Assembly (NCBI GenBank): GCA_034008185.1
Contig: CM067086.1
Location: 33,625,007 to 33,689,006 of the forward strand
Length of the DNA: 64,000 nucleotides
Direction of reading: 5' to 3'
Source of the DNA: Gorsachius magnificus
Lineage: Eukaryota > Chordata > Aves > Pelecaniformes > Ardeidae
This document shows positions 1-15,494 of this stretch, piece after piece. Position 1 is the stretch's first letter, and every line of letters begins with the position of its first letter. A program made the translations under genes and the position numbers. The notes under the pieces are model-generated. The model ran no database searches. It was not told where the DNA came from and saw nothing but the letters and a program-made list of their open reading frames with translations.

Positions 1-3000
1 AATTACAGACATACTCGATAAGACTGATTTTTACATCATCACATGTAAAATATGTAGAATAATATTTGGAATTAACAGAATTCTTTTTCACTTTAGAACT
101 TGGTATTAGCAGTTTTTATACTCTTTAGATACATACAAGTCTCTGCGTTACATAGAGTTTGGTTGCTCAAAGTTTAATAGGGTTAAGTTGTGACTTTGAC
201 TGCCTTCCTTTGACCTGCTGATATCTAACAGGGGAACCTTAGTGCTTTCCACACAACACGTAGATCTTTCCAAATAAAGCAGATTTATGACTGTTTCCTG
301 TCCATATCACAAGTCTTACCAACATGGTCCTGGAGAGCACATGTGAAGGTCTCTTCTTCACAGGTTACTGTTACTATTGAAATTTTTGCCCTACAGGGGA
401 CAGTTTGTATAAAGCACTACTGTAAGTACAGCTATGGAGAAAGAGCATGCCAGTCACCCCAATCACCATCAGGCATCACACAAGAATTTCACTGTGAAGT
501 AATTATGAACAGCAAACAAACCGTATTTCTGGTGCAAGTTCAAAACAGCAAAAAGAAAGATAAAAACCACAACTACTGTCTTGCTAACCATACTTATTGT
601 TCTCAAAAATACTGTATTTTACAAGTCACACATCATTCTTCATACTGACCCCTAACAACGCCAGGCTTCTATTACCTCTTTAACAACCCTGAAATACACT
701 AAACAAAGCACAGACCACAAAAGATCTATCAAAGGATAAACATACATAAATGCTATCATCTTAGTGTGAGAGACAGATGCTAGTATAAAATACATACTGA
801 CAGGGACAGAAACAGAAGTGCTGTAAGGTGGTTTAAGTTTTCACTTGCTTCCTGGGGACTGCAGCTGGTGTGCATAGCAACCCAAACTGCTTTAACAACT
901 GAATTCTGTACAGTAAAATGAAGTTTGTTTTGCTTCAGCAATTTCCAAAGAGCAAAAATGACATTTTCTGGAGGCTGAGGTTTTGTGTTACATTTCGATG
1001 ATGTTTAAAATTCTTTCAATGCTAGAAGTATGATTAGACTTGATAGTTCCCTTTTTAAAATTCATTAAAGCTTCAAATTCTGAATGACTGCAAAGGAGTT
1101 CAGCGCTCAGCTCCAAAGGAATTTCATTAGTTTTGGCACAGTTGAGAGTACAAAAGCCCAACTTATATCTGTAATTATACTATAAACACAAGAAATTGAT
1201 ATTTAACATCAGGCACAGTACAAAGGATTTATCAGCTGAAAACCATATACAATGACAGACATGGTATATTAAAATATTCATTAAAAACAACCAGAAGAGG
1301 AAATCTAGGTTGCTGAGGTGAATTAGAAGTTAGATTAAAATCACATACAAGATGCTTCCCGATATCTGAATTACTAACAAAATATGAACATAAAATTACA
1401 CTAGAGATCTCTACCGTGTTATTATTAATAGCTCACATAATGGTGGGTCTTCTGGTGTTTTTACTCAGTACTTCAGGCTTCCAAGCAAGCAAAACCTAAG
1501 TCATAAAAACTACAAAATAATGACGTAAAACACTTCAGTAATTCCACAAATGGAAGCTCAGCATAGGAAAAAAAATCCCAGCTTTTCCTGCATCATCTCC
1601 CAAGCATCATTTGTTTCTTCAACAGTATTTCAGTGAACCTTGCAAGACTGAGAGACTCGGAAGCCAATTACATAAAAGAAAACACAACACAACCCATGTT
1701 GCAAAGCATAAAATTAACCACTACTTGATGAGAGTTAAAGATTGGAGGTTATGGTAGAAAATACTTCACGGATACCTTCTGTGCAGCTTAACAGTACCTG
1801 AAATACCTGGTACAGACTGGAACAGCCTGATGTTTTTCAAAAGCAAGTAAAAGTTAGAAAACCTATGACAACTTGAAACTGTTTTGTCTTAATTTAAAAA
1901 ATTGTGTTATAGAAAAAAAGAGAATTCTCTTTACACTAGCTTTGCAATACATTCAGTACTGCAACTTCTGGTATGCTTTGTTTGATTTTTTTTAGTCTAC
2001 AATATTTTACATGATTTCCTGTAATTACATGCTCTATTATAGTCTTGGTATTGGAAGAACACTCTTCCTTTAATATCCAGCTGACTCTTATTTCTAATAA
2101 TTTCAGACCAGAGTTCATTATGAAACCTGTCAAGCACAGTAACTCAGTTCAACATGTGTATTTCTAAGGGCTTTCAGACACGCCAAGAGGTTTTAACATT
2201 CCATGCTCGCTTAAATGTGCAAGATATGTAGATCAACAGGAAAAAAGGCTAAACCCTCAAAAGGTAGGTAATTTTCATTGTTAGTGCTTTCTAAATTACC
2301 TTTGTACAAGAGGAATAACAATGTCAACTTGCAACATTGAAGCACAGAGAAACTGATGAAACTGAAAATTCGGATGCTAAGGTTATATTCCGGTTTTATA
2401 AATTGTATAAACAAATTGCTCGACACGCAAACATGGGAAACTGTAAGCACATTTTTGAATTGCATTGGTATTACGATTGAAGAACTGTGGTCTATTTGAG
2501 ACACATTTCATTTTATTAGGCTTGTTTATCTGTTGATGCAGTGGCAACAATCAAAAAGCCACAGCTCAAGAACTGGCCAGTCTATAATATCAACTTCAAA
2601 AGGTACCGGGCTACTACCTAAGGAACAGACATGAACAAAGTGTTTTCCATGAGAAACATGGACCAATAAAAGAGTACATCATGTCAACCAACAGCCACAT
2701 CACTCGGACCTCTCTTCAGCAACTGCACCTTTGCAGTAATATATGCAAGATACCTTTGCAATTTCTGTGCATAAACTATATGAAATCACGACACACACAG
2801 AGTATATATCATAATTTAATTGTGCATTTGCACACAGCAAACGAGAGTGGGTTTTAACCTGTTTTGCTGCAGAAGCATAAATTGCTTTCTAAGGTATGTC
2901 CAAAAATTGTTTTATATAAATATTTAGTGCAATACAACACTGTATTCTTGATTCAGTCACTGTTGTAACTTTTAGTCATGTCAGACTACTAGATATATTT

Positions 3001-3159
3001 CTAAAAGAGGCCATGTTTAATTTCATTACCCAGTGCAATAGACAATGCAGTTTGGAAAACAATTCTTGCTGCCTCAAAATTAAAAGCAGAAATGCAATAT
3101 TTGCAATTGTTATCACTAATCAAAGGACATTTCTTCATTTGTAAATGTCCAAAATAGCA

Positions 3160-3445
3160 AAGGGTCACTCATCTGGCCCAGGGAGGCGATATCTACTCCC
3201 CCCACCCGGCTCCCCCATGCCAGAGGTCCCGCAGGCAGCTGCTCCAGCCCCCCATTTGCAGGGCTCAGCATTCCCCAGCCGGGCCGGGCCACTGCTGGTT
3301 CCCACAGCGGCAGCTTTGTCAGCTCCTGCCACACTCGGGCCAAGAGCCGTGGGACTTACATCATGTGCTGGCCACGCAACGCTGCGCCTTGCCTGGTGCT
3401 GCTACTGCTCCCCAGAGTCTGAGACTGTGGCAGCCCGTCTTCCAG
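3160..3445. other. GC-rich block in AT-rich intron, possible cryptic exon
   Basis: Roughly 285 bases much richer in G and C than the kilobases on either side. Both strands stay open here: a plus-strand frame runs from 3145 to 3534 and a minus-strand frame from 3343 to 3116, which is expected when stop codons are rare. On the minus strand a consensus donor (GTAAGT) sits at about 3362-3357, so a non-coding exon ending near 3363 is conceivable. I recognise no protein similarity in either frame. It could be a decayed repeat, a small CpG-rich regulatory element or an untranslated exon. Confidence 0.25.
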
Positions 3446-4532
3446 CCCTGTTAGAAATCGAGACGATTATCCAAATGCAGAGGCGAAAAACCACTTTTTG
3501 TGATTTCTGTCAAGCTTGGTCAGCAGCTGGCTAAAACCTCTTGATACACAGCCTCGCAGCAGTGAGGCCAATCAAATCTCTGAAGTACAGCACCTCAGCT
3601 GTTCTATTTACAGTAATCATTAGAAAACACACAGCCTCAATGACTCTGGTGAGCGAAATCAGCTGAAGAGATATGTAGGATACACCACAGTAGGTCACTT
3701 CTGATAATGTATTTTAGCTCTTTTAGACCTAAAGATATTCATGCCCCTTAGAATAAGCATGATCTAAGCTTCAGGAAACTGAACAGGTTGATTTTTATAA
3801 AAGACATAACACGGCAGTCACATATTTAGGGAGGAACACTTAAATCTTATTTAAATTCTTACCAATCTCTCTGTGAAAAACACGTGTTGCATGCTCTACT
3901 AGCAGCAATCTCCCTTGAGTATTATCTCAATAATGAGACCTTTTAATCAGTTAAAAGTGATAGCACAGATCAGGCAGAGCCACTGTAGAAGCAGCTTTCT
4001 TTAGTCTTAACAAATCTGGCTTTCCACTGTAGTATAAATGCTTCTTCTTGGTTACACAAATAATTAAAATGCTTCCAAAGTTGACCAAGATTAAAAACAA
4101 TTGTTGAAAACACTAAGGATAAGCATCTTTCTTATATGACAGAGTTCCCTTAGTTTTAAATATATATTACCAATTACACATTAGCATTGTTTAATTTCTA
4201 CTTTTTAGACCAAATGAAAAATAAACATGAGGGGGAACAGAGTTTCAGCTGGGGCGACTGCAGATTTACTGGGGAGAGGGAATGACAACAGAAACAAATC
4301 AGAGTAGAATATGTAGAAGCCCATTGCTAAAAATCACATCTAGACAGAAAAACTTAAGACTTTTGCCAAGGTCGTTTAAGCATATTTTTAAATTCAATAG
4401 TTCAGTATTTAACTTTTGTTGATATTTTGCCATCTGTATCATCAATAAAGCTCTGACATAGTTTAACACCTTTTGAACACTTACGAGCAACTCCTAGTGC
4501 TGACAAGACCTAAATTCTACTTTAGGTGAAAA

Positions 4533-4552
4533 GCACAGCAGAGGGCAGTGTC
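4533..4552 (+). promoter_or_regulatory. CTCF-like motif, forward orientation
   Basis: The core CAGCAGAGGGCAGTG agrees with the CTCF consensus (CCASYAGRGGGCRS type). It is a motif match by eye only. It lies in the presumed PALS1 intron and points toward the promoter CpG island. Confidence 0.35.
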
Positions 4553-7500
4553 TACAGCAATTAAAACCTGAAAAGAGGAAACATGCTCAGTTTCAAAAAG
4601 TAGCCCACAGAAACAACCAATGCTATAGCTCATTAAATGCTCTGACAGCCACATTACCCTAAACCAGCACATAGATCTACTACCCTAGCATCCCACTCTG
4701 CTTAGATCAATAGGCTACAACTATGCATACATTTGAATACCCAGCTCTAATCAAGTCTTTTGTACCAACAATCCCTGCTCAACAAGAAATATTTGTTTTA
4801 TACATAGATACGAGTAGGTAACACGGATGTCTATGGGCTGCAATGAAAAGATGATAGAATAGTGAAAGACAAAAAGAATTATCTTAATTTAGCAGTTATT
4901 CCAAATGTTTAGAAACCTTCAAGCATAACAAATGAAGAGCAAAGAAATTCCTGGGATTCCAGGGGATGTTAACAGATCTCACAGGACAGCCAGAAGCATG
5001 ATAATGAGACAGTCATTTCTTATCACCTATTCACAGACAGTTAAGACTTCAGATTTCATTGTCTTATAAGTAAACATTCCTGTCCTTGTTTTAAACAGTG
5101 GTCATATTCTCTGTGAAATTAGAAATACTGCTGTTATTTTAGTTCTCTAATAAGATTCCCCCACCTCCTTCAAATTGTATCTTTTTTGGTTTGGGGTCTT
5201 GCGCCCTGGTCTCATTTTAATCCCTGTATTTTTTTAGCATGTTATTTTTAATATCAATGCTTGCCACTGCTTCACTATGTAAAACATAGTATTAATAGTA
5301 AACATTCATGAATAGTAATATATAAATGACACTTTCACTTCAGAGAGGTGATTGAACCAAAACTATACTAACTAATCCCAAATTAAATTGAAGATACAAT
5401 GTTCCATAATTTACACCTGACATTTAAATTCACACAGAATAGCATTACTTAAGAACAACTTGCTGTGGAGGACTAAAAGCATATTTACAATATTACGGGG
5501 AAAGAAATATCTTCCTTACATTTTAATACTCCAATATCTGGTAAATCCAATAAACAGATTTAGAAACATCATCTAAAGAAAAGGGGAGGACAGACATTCC
5601 TCAGAGGCTTTCATCCAAAAATGCTGAAATGTTAGCTATCCAATTTAACAGTCTTCAAAGAGGCTGGACACAGGGACCAAGACTGTCTTTCAACTTCATA
5701 CGACTGAGCTATAGGCTTTGCAAGTTCAAAACGCAAAGTCTCACAACATTATGTAACAAAGATGCCTGTGCTAGCCTCTTTTATGGGGCCTTCCTCCCTG
5801 GGCTCGCTTTTCTACTCTCCTTTGCAATATTATCTGAATGGGTGACAGCAAAGCGATTTTTTTTTTTTAATTGTTGTCCTTACTGATTTAACCTCATTAG
5901 CTCTGTCACTATATTACTCATAGGTATGTGGGGGTAAGGATCTTCTGAAATATTTTTTTTTCTGACCACAAAAATGAGTTGAGACTTCTGAAGATTGAAA
6001 ATCTGAAACACAGAACATAAACCAACAAAACTGTACAACTGATGATCTCTGCAATTCACAGACCTCACAGTCACTTATGCACCACAAACTCAGAACAGCC
6101 ACATTTCATTTGAGCTCTTCTCTAGTTATTTGGGGGTGGGAAGCCACAAACTATTTTAGATACTCAGGCCTCTGATGTCACAAGTTTTTCATTCCTAAAC
6201 TCATCTGAGATTGTGGTGACTGTTCCACTGAGCAAATCCCTAAAAAACTGCCACATAAATTTTAGAAGTTTCCTTCTGAAGGATTTTCACTTCATGGGCA
6301 TAATTCCCTCAGGTTTTCTCTTTCTAATTAACATCACCTGTACTTGCTTTTTCTGGAGGACACTGTAAGCAAGGCATACCAGCCATACAGCAAACATCAG
6401 GTTTTTTCTACAATACCCCTTTCAGTATTACTGCTATGCTGAGATGTCCCGTTAGACAGAGATGACAGAAGCCCTCACCACTACAGAAGAAAGCAGCCAT
6501 CCTCAACCAGGATAAACACAATGGATAGTTATGGCAAATATATCCCCAAAGAAATATTTGATCATATTCACAGTTTGCAGAGAAGGATTATGCTCAAGTG
6601 AATTCATGTACATGAAATCTGCTGGAATGTTTCTCACTCCTGAGAAGTTAAAGACAAGTAGCAAAGTTGGAACTCAAAATTCTGCAGACTGGAACAACTG
6701 TTCAGAATCTGCAAAATGTTGTTGTTTCTTTATACTGTGTCAGTTACATTACTTAATATTTGCAGAACATTTCAGTAATTTCTTCAGGGAACTCACATAA
6801 TTCATATGCTTGTGCACAAGCTAACTCCCCAACTGCTAGCACAGAACAAAGCTGACTAGGCTTTCAAGTGTGCCCTACTTTTGGATTCTTCCAAACAGAG
6901 ATCCCATAGTTCATGAATTTATGACAAGAACCAGAAAAGAGACCGACTGCCAGTATGATTCCTTGAATTGTTAAGCCAGGCTAGTTTGCTGCTTCCAAAG
7001 ACTGCAGTCTCCTAACTCTTTCTCTTGACTGCTCCCTTACCCTCTCTGTTTTTGGGCTGTACAGCCAATACCTTCTCTGAAAGCTTTGAAGCTTGTCAAA
7101 TCTGTCTGTGAGTCACCTTAATTCAACAAGACTGTAGAATGTTACAAAATATTTTTTTTTGCTTGTTTTTGGTCAAAGTGGCATGCTAAAACAGGTCACA
7201 GCAATCTGAAAGGCGACAGGACTGGCACAAGGGACAGGAGTAAGTGGTCAAGACCAGGGAGGTAAAGAGATGAGGACAGAGACAAACAGAAAATCCCCCC
7301 ACCAGCAGCAGAGCACCAACTCCAATGGAACCTCATCTCATGGAACCATACTCTGTGAATTCATCCGCCTCCCCTGTCAAAACCCTCCCCAACTCAACAG
7401 CTACTGTGTTTGAAAGAGCTTTTCATCCTAAAAAACCCAAGCAAAAACCACAAAAAAAACCCCAACCCACCACAAAAAAGCAACCACACACTTAGAATGA

Positions 7501-10500
7501 CTGAATCTCTTCCTGATGATGTAAACAGGACAGTTCAAGAACCTACTGGTTTCTTAAAAGGCATAACCTGAGACACCATGGGTGTAATGGACCACAAAGC
7601 TTGCATTTATCTCCAAGCATATTGCCCCCAAACAAAAATGGTATATTGAACACCCATATCTTGAGAGCATTATTGAAGGAGATCCTACTGAAAAGTCTGA
7701 ACATCTATGCACATTCATTACTTGAAGATGCTCAAGTAGTATTCTCACCTATTACCTTTATGACAATCCATGACTCAAGCAGAGGTGGTTTTTTTTTTTT
7801 AACAGTGGATAGCAATAACAGAGATAATTTTCTGAGTGCTTGCAGCACTCAGGCATAAAATGGTACAACTACTAGTCAAACACTAATGAAAATAAAAGTA
7901 TTGCTACCCAAGGCATACATATATCTATGCAACAGAATTCACATATGGGTAGCCACATGGAAATGGACAAAGACTACAAATCATCTTACTTCAAACCTTC
8001 CCAATATTTATCACAAAGATCTTTTAAACTTATGGGAACAATGCCAAGCAGGACTGAACTCATGCTGATTCCTTGGTCATACTATAAGGCAAGGCTGCTA
8101 AACAAACTAGAAATTTAAAACACAGGTCACGAGGAAAACCTGTAGAAAAATGTTTTATATAAAGTATTACCAAAATTTCACTATAGGATGTGAAAATCAA
8201 ATGCTTTGTAAATAAGCTACATTAATAGACTTCACAATAAAAATGCATGAAAAAGCTTCACAAAGGCTATAAAGACATAACATTAGACACCTTCTGTACC
8301 TTAGAAAAACCAGTCTCTCTCTCCCCCCTATTAACTGTAATTGGACTCTCAGGCCTAATGCTAGCAACCAGCTACACAAATTAAGATAAAACCCTGACAG
8401 GAACATACTCACTTCTGCAAATTGAATTCAAGAACATAAGCACTGTGGCTGCAGAGCTCTTTCACAGTTCAACTCTTCTGCTAAATCAAAGAAAGTACAT
8501 TCAGTTTCTGAAGTCTTGTTAAAGCAGATGTTCTTTTTAATAAAAAACCATTTTTATGGTGATAAACTCACAGGAATGTAAGACTCTCTTCTATGCAGAG
8601 AGAGGCAAAATTGTTTCATATGTCGTGGTGCAATAATTTTCTCCAGAAAACCGTATCATCACTTGAGCTGTTGAACTAAGATGTAAACATCACTATACAA
8701 GTCAGGGAAAACGACTGGTAAGCCAAATGAATTAAGTCCCTCCATAGAACTCTCAAAAATTGCGCTAAGGAATAAAAAAATCAACACCCAGGAAGGTGGA
8801 ATTCAGCAGAAACCTCTCTTTGCCTAAGATCATGGATTGAATCTTCTAGTGCAATGAACTTCCAACGCAGCATGTGAACTTGAGGAAGTATTTCCTCTCA
8901 ATTCTTACGCTCATCAAGCTGAAGCTGACTCTTCAAACAGTAGTGTTAAAAACTTTGTTTAAAAACAACTTTTTCCTTCTTTGGTAGCATCTTTAAAGCC
9001 TTCTTCCCTCCCTTAATTTGAGAGTTGAAAGCTGAATACTGAATTTTTGATTCTGATACAAAAAAATTCTCAGCCATCTTGAATATTCTGTGCCAGTGAA
9101 ATGGATAAACAGTGAAAGGTATGTTAACCTGTACTTTACACTTGCTTGTACACAAGTTAACAAGTACACAACTACTCTTTCAAAAAAAACCCCAAACCAA
9201 ACCCCACAACATAACTTTTGCCCCGTCATTAGAACTTTCTGAAGTGTTTGACAACTAAACCTAATTCCATAAACTCGTGTTACCTACTACTACCCACTAC
9301 AATAAAGAAAATTGTAACAATAGAAGATGGAAATCACAACCCAGGAACAGCCAGTCAGTCTTCCTGGCTTTCTGTACAAGTTCAAAACTCACCAATTTGT
9401 CCACTTTACCTTTCACGCATATTTTACTGTTATAAAACCCGAAACAAGTTTCTCAACAGAAAAGTAGGAAAGATATATTTGGATATCACTTCTACCCAGT
9501 ATGACTGTGCATGAAAATTAAGTTAAATCAAAATCTAATGGATGCAAGACAGTGAAACTTCTCTATAACAAAGTTTTCCTCCTTGGTGCTGATGTCAGTT
9601 CTCAGCTATTCAGATTATTTCGTAATGGTAAATGGGAAGAGAGGAAGAACACCTTCAACTGATGAATGCAGGATATCTTTGCATTTAACCACTCAGTGAA
9701 GTAAATTGTATAGGTATTATACAAAAGGGCACTGAACGTTAAGAATACATTCAAAAAAGTTATTGAGCAATACTTAGAAGAATCACACACCCAACCCCTT
9801 AAACAAATACCTAACGATTAAGTTTGTGCAAGTTCTACATACCAGTGATGCAAACATCTATATGCAGTACACCAACATAGCTGATAAATCTCTTTAAAAA
9901 AAAAAAAATCACAACACTTGATTGTTCCAATATTTAGAACTCAGTCACAGGAACTTCTAAATCAGAAAGTAAAAACTTGGTGTCCCAAAATAATCCCAAT
10001 GACAAACTTTATACAGTGCTATTTATAGCCACTTTAGGTAGCAGTGTCTTCACCAATTATTGTTTAGTTGCATTCCAAAAGAACAGTAGCATTGACTCCT
10101 TTGGAACAAACTCATTAGAAGTTTGAACTTTGTAAGAACACATTGATGCCATCCAACTGAAGATAAGCTGCTATTAAATTCAAAACCCTAGAGCCAAATT
10201 TCCCATATTAAGCTTATCTAAGAATGTAAGCTGCGTATTTGGCAGTTCTGCTTTGGGTTAAAGAATAAAGCCTTCAGTAAATTAGCCTTTAACAGGTTTT
10301 ACTGTATTAATCCTTAGAATAGAGAACCATAACACTCTGGGCATAAGGCACTTCTTTCTTAAATTCACATTTAAGTAGCTGTAAAAATATGAACTTTTGA
10401 GTGGAAGTATTACTTTGTAAATCCTTCAGCAAACTGATGATCCTGGATGCTGCCCTCTCATGCAGAGAACCCACAGAGAGGTGTTTTCCTCTAGAGGTGG

Positions 10501-13500
10501 AGACAAATCAACCAGTCTTATGTACAGGACATGTACAGTGCGTTAGTAACACTCCGATACTGAAGCATTCCAGAAAATTACAATTATGAAGTTATCCCAA
10601 GCAAAACTGATTACTAAAACGTGCCAGAAATACTGGTATTCACTATCAATGACATAGCCAGGACAGCCTGAAATATTCTCAGTGCTTTTGCCCCCGAACT
10701 GGCAGCCTGTCCCTGATGCAAAAGCAGGTGGAAGACTTCAACTGCTCCTCCACAGACCACCACCACCACCACCAGAAGCTGCCTATGAGTGCTAGCAAAG
10801 GTGGATCTTGTTTTTCCCTGAGAGAAGCCAGAGAAGGGAATGAAAATGCAGGGGAGGAAAAAGGGGAACTCAATGATATTGAGAGAAGCTCGTAACTGGA
10901 GACAGAGTAATTTTTCATTCAAGCAATAATCATAAGAATAGCAAAGTTGAATTACTGTAAATTCCCTGCTTGCATAAAAAGCAGAATCCAGCGTCAAAGG
11001 GCAAGGCTAAGGTGACAGAACAGACAGCAAGAGCACTAACTGGATACAGGGCTCAATGCCAGCATCAGCATTTCTATATGCTGCTTGGGAAGCTGCCACT
11101 GTCTTTACATGAAGTTCTACAGATCAAAGAGGTCAGCCAAATAGTGACAGTAAAGAGTGAAAGCTGTGGTCCACTGGAAGGCAAACTCTGTTTCCTCTGA
11201 AGACAGGGGGATGGAAGGGGGAGCATTTTCCCTGACTGAGGTATAAGAAATATGATGAAAATTAAAACTGAAAAGGTTATGTATGTAGAAGTTACAACAA
11301 TCTAGTCTGGTGCATCTACCTTGTAAGCAACAGGAAAAAGCAGCAAATTTTGCAGAGAAAACTCCAAATATCACTGTGAAGCACCAGAACCATAACAACA
11401 GCACAACACTCGTGTCTTCACTGCAGTCACCCTAAGAAACCAGTTTACAGAACGGGTATCAGCTGAGAATTTCATCCAGACCCTAACTATACACGTCTCT
11501 AGTATCTGACTGGCAGCAAGAACTCTGGTTACTGCGTGTCCATGCTTTGTCACTGCAAAGCTTGAAAATACTTGGTCCTTTTCTTACCTAGCAACTTGAG
11601 GAGACTTGACTAGCTGAAATGGAAAACTAGTTTTCCTAAACATACTTTAAGATTTCACAGCAGCAAATTCTCACAGTGCACTGAAAATGCTGAAAAACTT
11701 CAGGATGCAACACCACGCACCACCCGTGCCTCAACACACATGCATGTTCATGTCTCTCAACGATCTTGAGTTACAGCCTCTACTTCTTCCTACCAGTTTT
11801 CCCACTTGAGCTTAGGATATGATTCTGCAAGATGGAGACAACCTTCACCTTATTCCACACTCCTTTCCTCACTTATTTTACACCGTCTTTGGCATCACTA
11901 GAACTCTCCATGAGCCAGCCTAGTGGAATAAAATGGCAGAAAACAAGCCTAGGAGAATGATACCTCCCATTCTCAATAGCAAAAAGCTCTAGTGGGAGAT
12001 CTGTACATAAAACAGTGGTCTCTTCATCACCAAAACAATTGCAATTTTTGACAAGTTACAGATTTTAAAAGCTAAATTGTTGCCAACTCTTACTGGGTAT
12101 AAAAGAGCCAGTTTATAAATAAATAAAAAAAAATAAATCAGAAAAATGCATACAAGAAAATTCCATGTGCTTATGTGTTTAAGTGAAAGAACAAATAAAA
12201 TCCAAAGCCACTCCAGAACAGTGCTGCGTGATCAGCAACAAATGATTCAGGAACAGAGAAATACCCAAAGGTAACAGAGAGATATTAAAGAGACACACTT
12301 ACCCTGTATGTCAGCTAAAAGTCAGGGTGGCAGTGAATGCTATCTGCTTTCTCAATTTCAGAAGCAATTTACAAATGTTGGTTTAGGACTAGGATTTGGA
12401 TTTTGGGGTCCTACTTACCAATGGGAGCTTTTGGGTAAAAATGAGAATTACAGAATCGATTAGAATGCAATCCAGTAATGTCACCCAATGCAAACAAGGC
12501 TACCATTTAAGGAGTATTTTCTTGATGTCTACCTGAATTGTTGCAGATGCTTTTAAAATTACCTGTCATTAGTGCATTTTTTCAAATGTTTTAGGCCACA
12601 TTATGAGGAAAATACTTGAAAGCCTCTGTCAAGATAAATTAGTCAACATAATTTATATAAGTCAGGGAGCTTCAGCGTTCTCTATGCAAGGAAAACAATG
12701 CACATCTTCATCCAGAATAGGTTTTGCTCTTTTTCTTAAAAGAACCAGAAGGATCTAAAGATCAGTAGTGCAAATTATAGAGACACCCCAAGATTTACAC
12801 ATGAAATAAGGAAACACATAAAAGGATGTACATATAAGGAACAGCCTACAGAAGGTTAAATCATGCATTTTTTAATTAAAAGAACAACAGGCTATTCAAC
12901 AAAAGTTAGAGCAAAAAGCTGCTTTGTGTACAAAAATGAAGAACTTAAAGTCATTACTGTAAGATTTTAGGACTGCTCACAAGAGGATCCAAATAGCTGC
13001 ATAAACTGAAAAAGACATCCAAATATGAAGATACAATTCTGGTCAAACCATCACACAGGTATAGCAGCTAAATAGTATTGTTAGTGCTGGCTCCCCCCAT
13101 CCTCCAGCTCCAGGGGAGGACTGTTAGAACCTCAGATTATCTGAATTTTTTTTCAACCAGTAATTGTTTTTTCACCACAGGACTGGGTGAGTGAGTGTAA
13201 CCAAGAGGTTTGACATGACTGCAGTCAATTATTAAAACCAGTTTTCTATCACAATTTTCAAAGTACCACTCAGTATAATAGCTGAAACAAAATACATTTA
13301 AAATCTGCAATAAAAATATTTTAGTCAACATTCCCCATGAGCAGTAGGAGACTGAGAAACTGCATAATGGCAAAACCTGCAGAGAGGAGTTTAGAGGACA
13401 AGACAGAGACCCCCCCCAAAAAAATTAAAAAAAAAAAAATCAAGTGACACTGTGAAGGTCTTGGGTCCAGCACAACTGGCAGTGGCCTGAAATTAATAAA

Positions 13501-14012
13501 CCATGCTGAATTTAATTTGTCTGTGCTACGCTAATGAGGCTCTCCAAGTTCTTGATGACTTATTAGCTCAGATACCTGCATTTTAATCATGAGTAAAGAG
13601 AACAGGGCTCTTGGACAACAAAATGCTCCCTCCCTGACACCCCAGTGCATCCCGCAGCATGGCTCTGCAGGGTCCTGGCCAGGCGTGGGCTACTGTCTGG
13701 GCACCAACCTTAAATTCTTTTACTCACTCAGAACATGCAACTGTTGTTCCCATAGATACCATATAGTCTAATTATGAAGCCTTTTAATATGGTCTTTCAG
13801 GCAAAGCTGAGTAGACTGAAATACTATTAATACAGAATTTTAACTGAGAATTGAAATGCCACATTCTAGGCCAGTTAAATCAGTTTGGGAAATATTTTAA
13901 TATTGTTACAGTAAGAAAGTTCCAAAAATTACAGCAGATGCTGCAGTCCTGTATTTTCCATGTCATATGTACAAAAGGACGTCTTTTGTGCTTTAGAGCT
14001 CATCTAAGCCTA

Positions 14013-14033
14013 GACATCAAAAGAGGGCAGCAG
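14013..14033 (+). promoter_or_regulatory. Weaker CTCF-like motif, forward orientation
   Basis: The core ATCAAAAGAGGGCAGCAG keeps the AGAGGGCAGC part of the CTCF consensus but is imperfect on the 5' side. Motif match by eye only. Confidence 0.2.
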
Positions 14034-14232
14034 AGATATGATACTAGTATTAAGTGTTCTAAAAAGCCCAACACGTTAGCCCAACTTCTGGTACCATACT
14101 GGAAAGCAGCTCCTCTGCTGACTGTACTAATGCCTTATAGAGAGAGGGTTTTTATAAGCAGCTCTGCACATTACTTTCTTTTCTGTCAGCCCTCTGAGCA
14201 CTCGTTACATACACTCTGTGTGATGGCAGGGG

Positions 14233-14252
14233 AAAAAAAAAAAAAAAAAAAA
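14233..14252 (+). repeat. A20 homopolymer
   Basis: Uninterrupted run of 20 A. It creates a lysine run in a spurious 195-codon plus-strand frame (13851-14438). Confidence 0.95.
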
Positions 14253-15494
14253 TCAAGGTTCCAAGATCTAATTTTGCAGAGTGAGAACATAGGTTCTTGC
14301 CCTAAGGAAGCATTTAATACCAAGATTTTTTTCAGTAGGGGAAGGAAAAAAAAACCAACCCCAACCCAAAAAAACAGCGACTTTTCTCAAACAAGCCAAG
14401 AATACTACAGTGACTTTACCATTTTGTTTAGAACCTGAGCATATAAAACAAGTCACTTTTTCAAATAATGTCAGAAAAATACTGACCTCCTGAACAAGGG
14501 CTGCAATGCTGTTTGCATGCCAATTGCTCAGAGCAATCAACTGGCAAGTCTTGTCACTGAGTTTAATCTTTAGTGCAAACCAACCAACTGTGTTAGTGAG
14601 GCAAATCAAACCAGGTATATTTGATTTTCTGTGAGTCTTGATGGAGTTTTTAAATTTTAGCATTACTTTCTACCATCAGCTACTTAGAAGCAAATTTTGG
14701 GATATAGGTTACCTGTTGTCCATTATTGCTGTTTTGACACTTCAAACTGAATTATTACAATCCAACTTAAGTCAGGTTATACTTTAAATCCTTTTAAAAT
14801 TTAATCAATGCAGTAGCCATTAGTGATTGCCAGTGGAGACAACAGACTACACAGCAACCCCAATACTTATAATTATGCATTCAATTTTCCAAGTGAATTC
14901 TACCACCTTTGCTTTAAAGCTGCAGAAATTTACAACTTCTGAAATCAAAGCAACCATTTCATCTTTCTGGCTTATCTGTTAACCAGAGATACTCTGTTAA
15001 ATAAAATAGTTTTATTCCACTCAATTTAAAGAAAGCATCTGAAAGGAATTGTAGTTCTCTAGGCCCCAGAGACTGCAAATCATCTCAGCAATGCAGGCAG
15101 AGAATTTTGTTCCAGCACTACCAAGGCTACAATGCCTGCAATAACAAAATTTATTTTTGCAAAGCAGAATAGAGCAAAACTAGCAAGTTTAGTATCCCAC
15201 AGATGCTCAGACTTCATCCACCACTTCCAGGAGTTTTGGAACTTGAACCAAAAGATTCACATGCCCTTTTCCAATTGAGCAATCGGTTGGAAGGTACTTC
15301 TGTGGGATGTATTTTCAACCTGAAGCCAGCTGACATTTTGTATTAGAAAAGAAAACTATTTACTCAGACTTATCTAAAGAAGAACATCCAACAGAACAGC
15401 ATTCATAACCTTTTTGTTCTAGATGAATTCTACATTTATGAAATACATCTATTTCCAGTCAACATTCACAGATTAAAAATATGCTGAGTTCCAG

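Noticed and set aside
13851..14438. 195-codon plus-strand frame
   Set aside because: It runs through an A20 tract and A-rich sequence, has no recognisable motif and no coding-like context. Probably chance.
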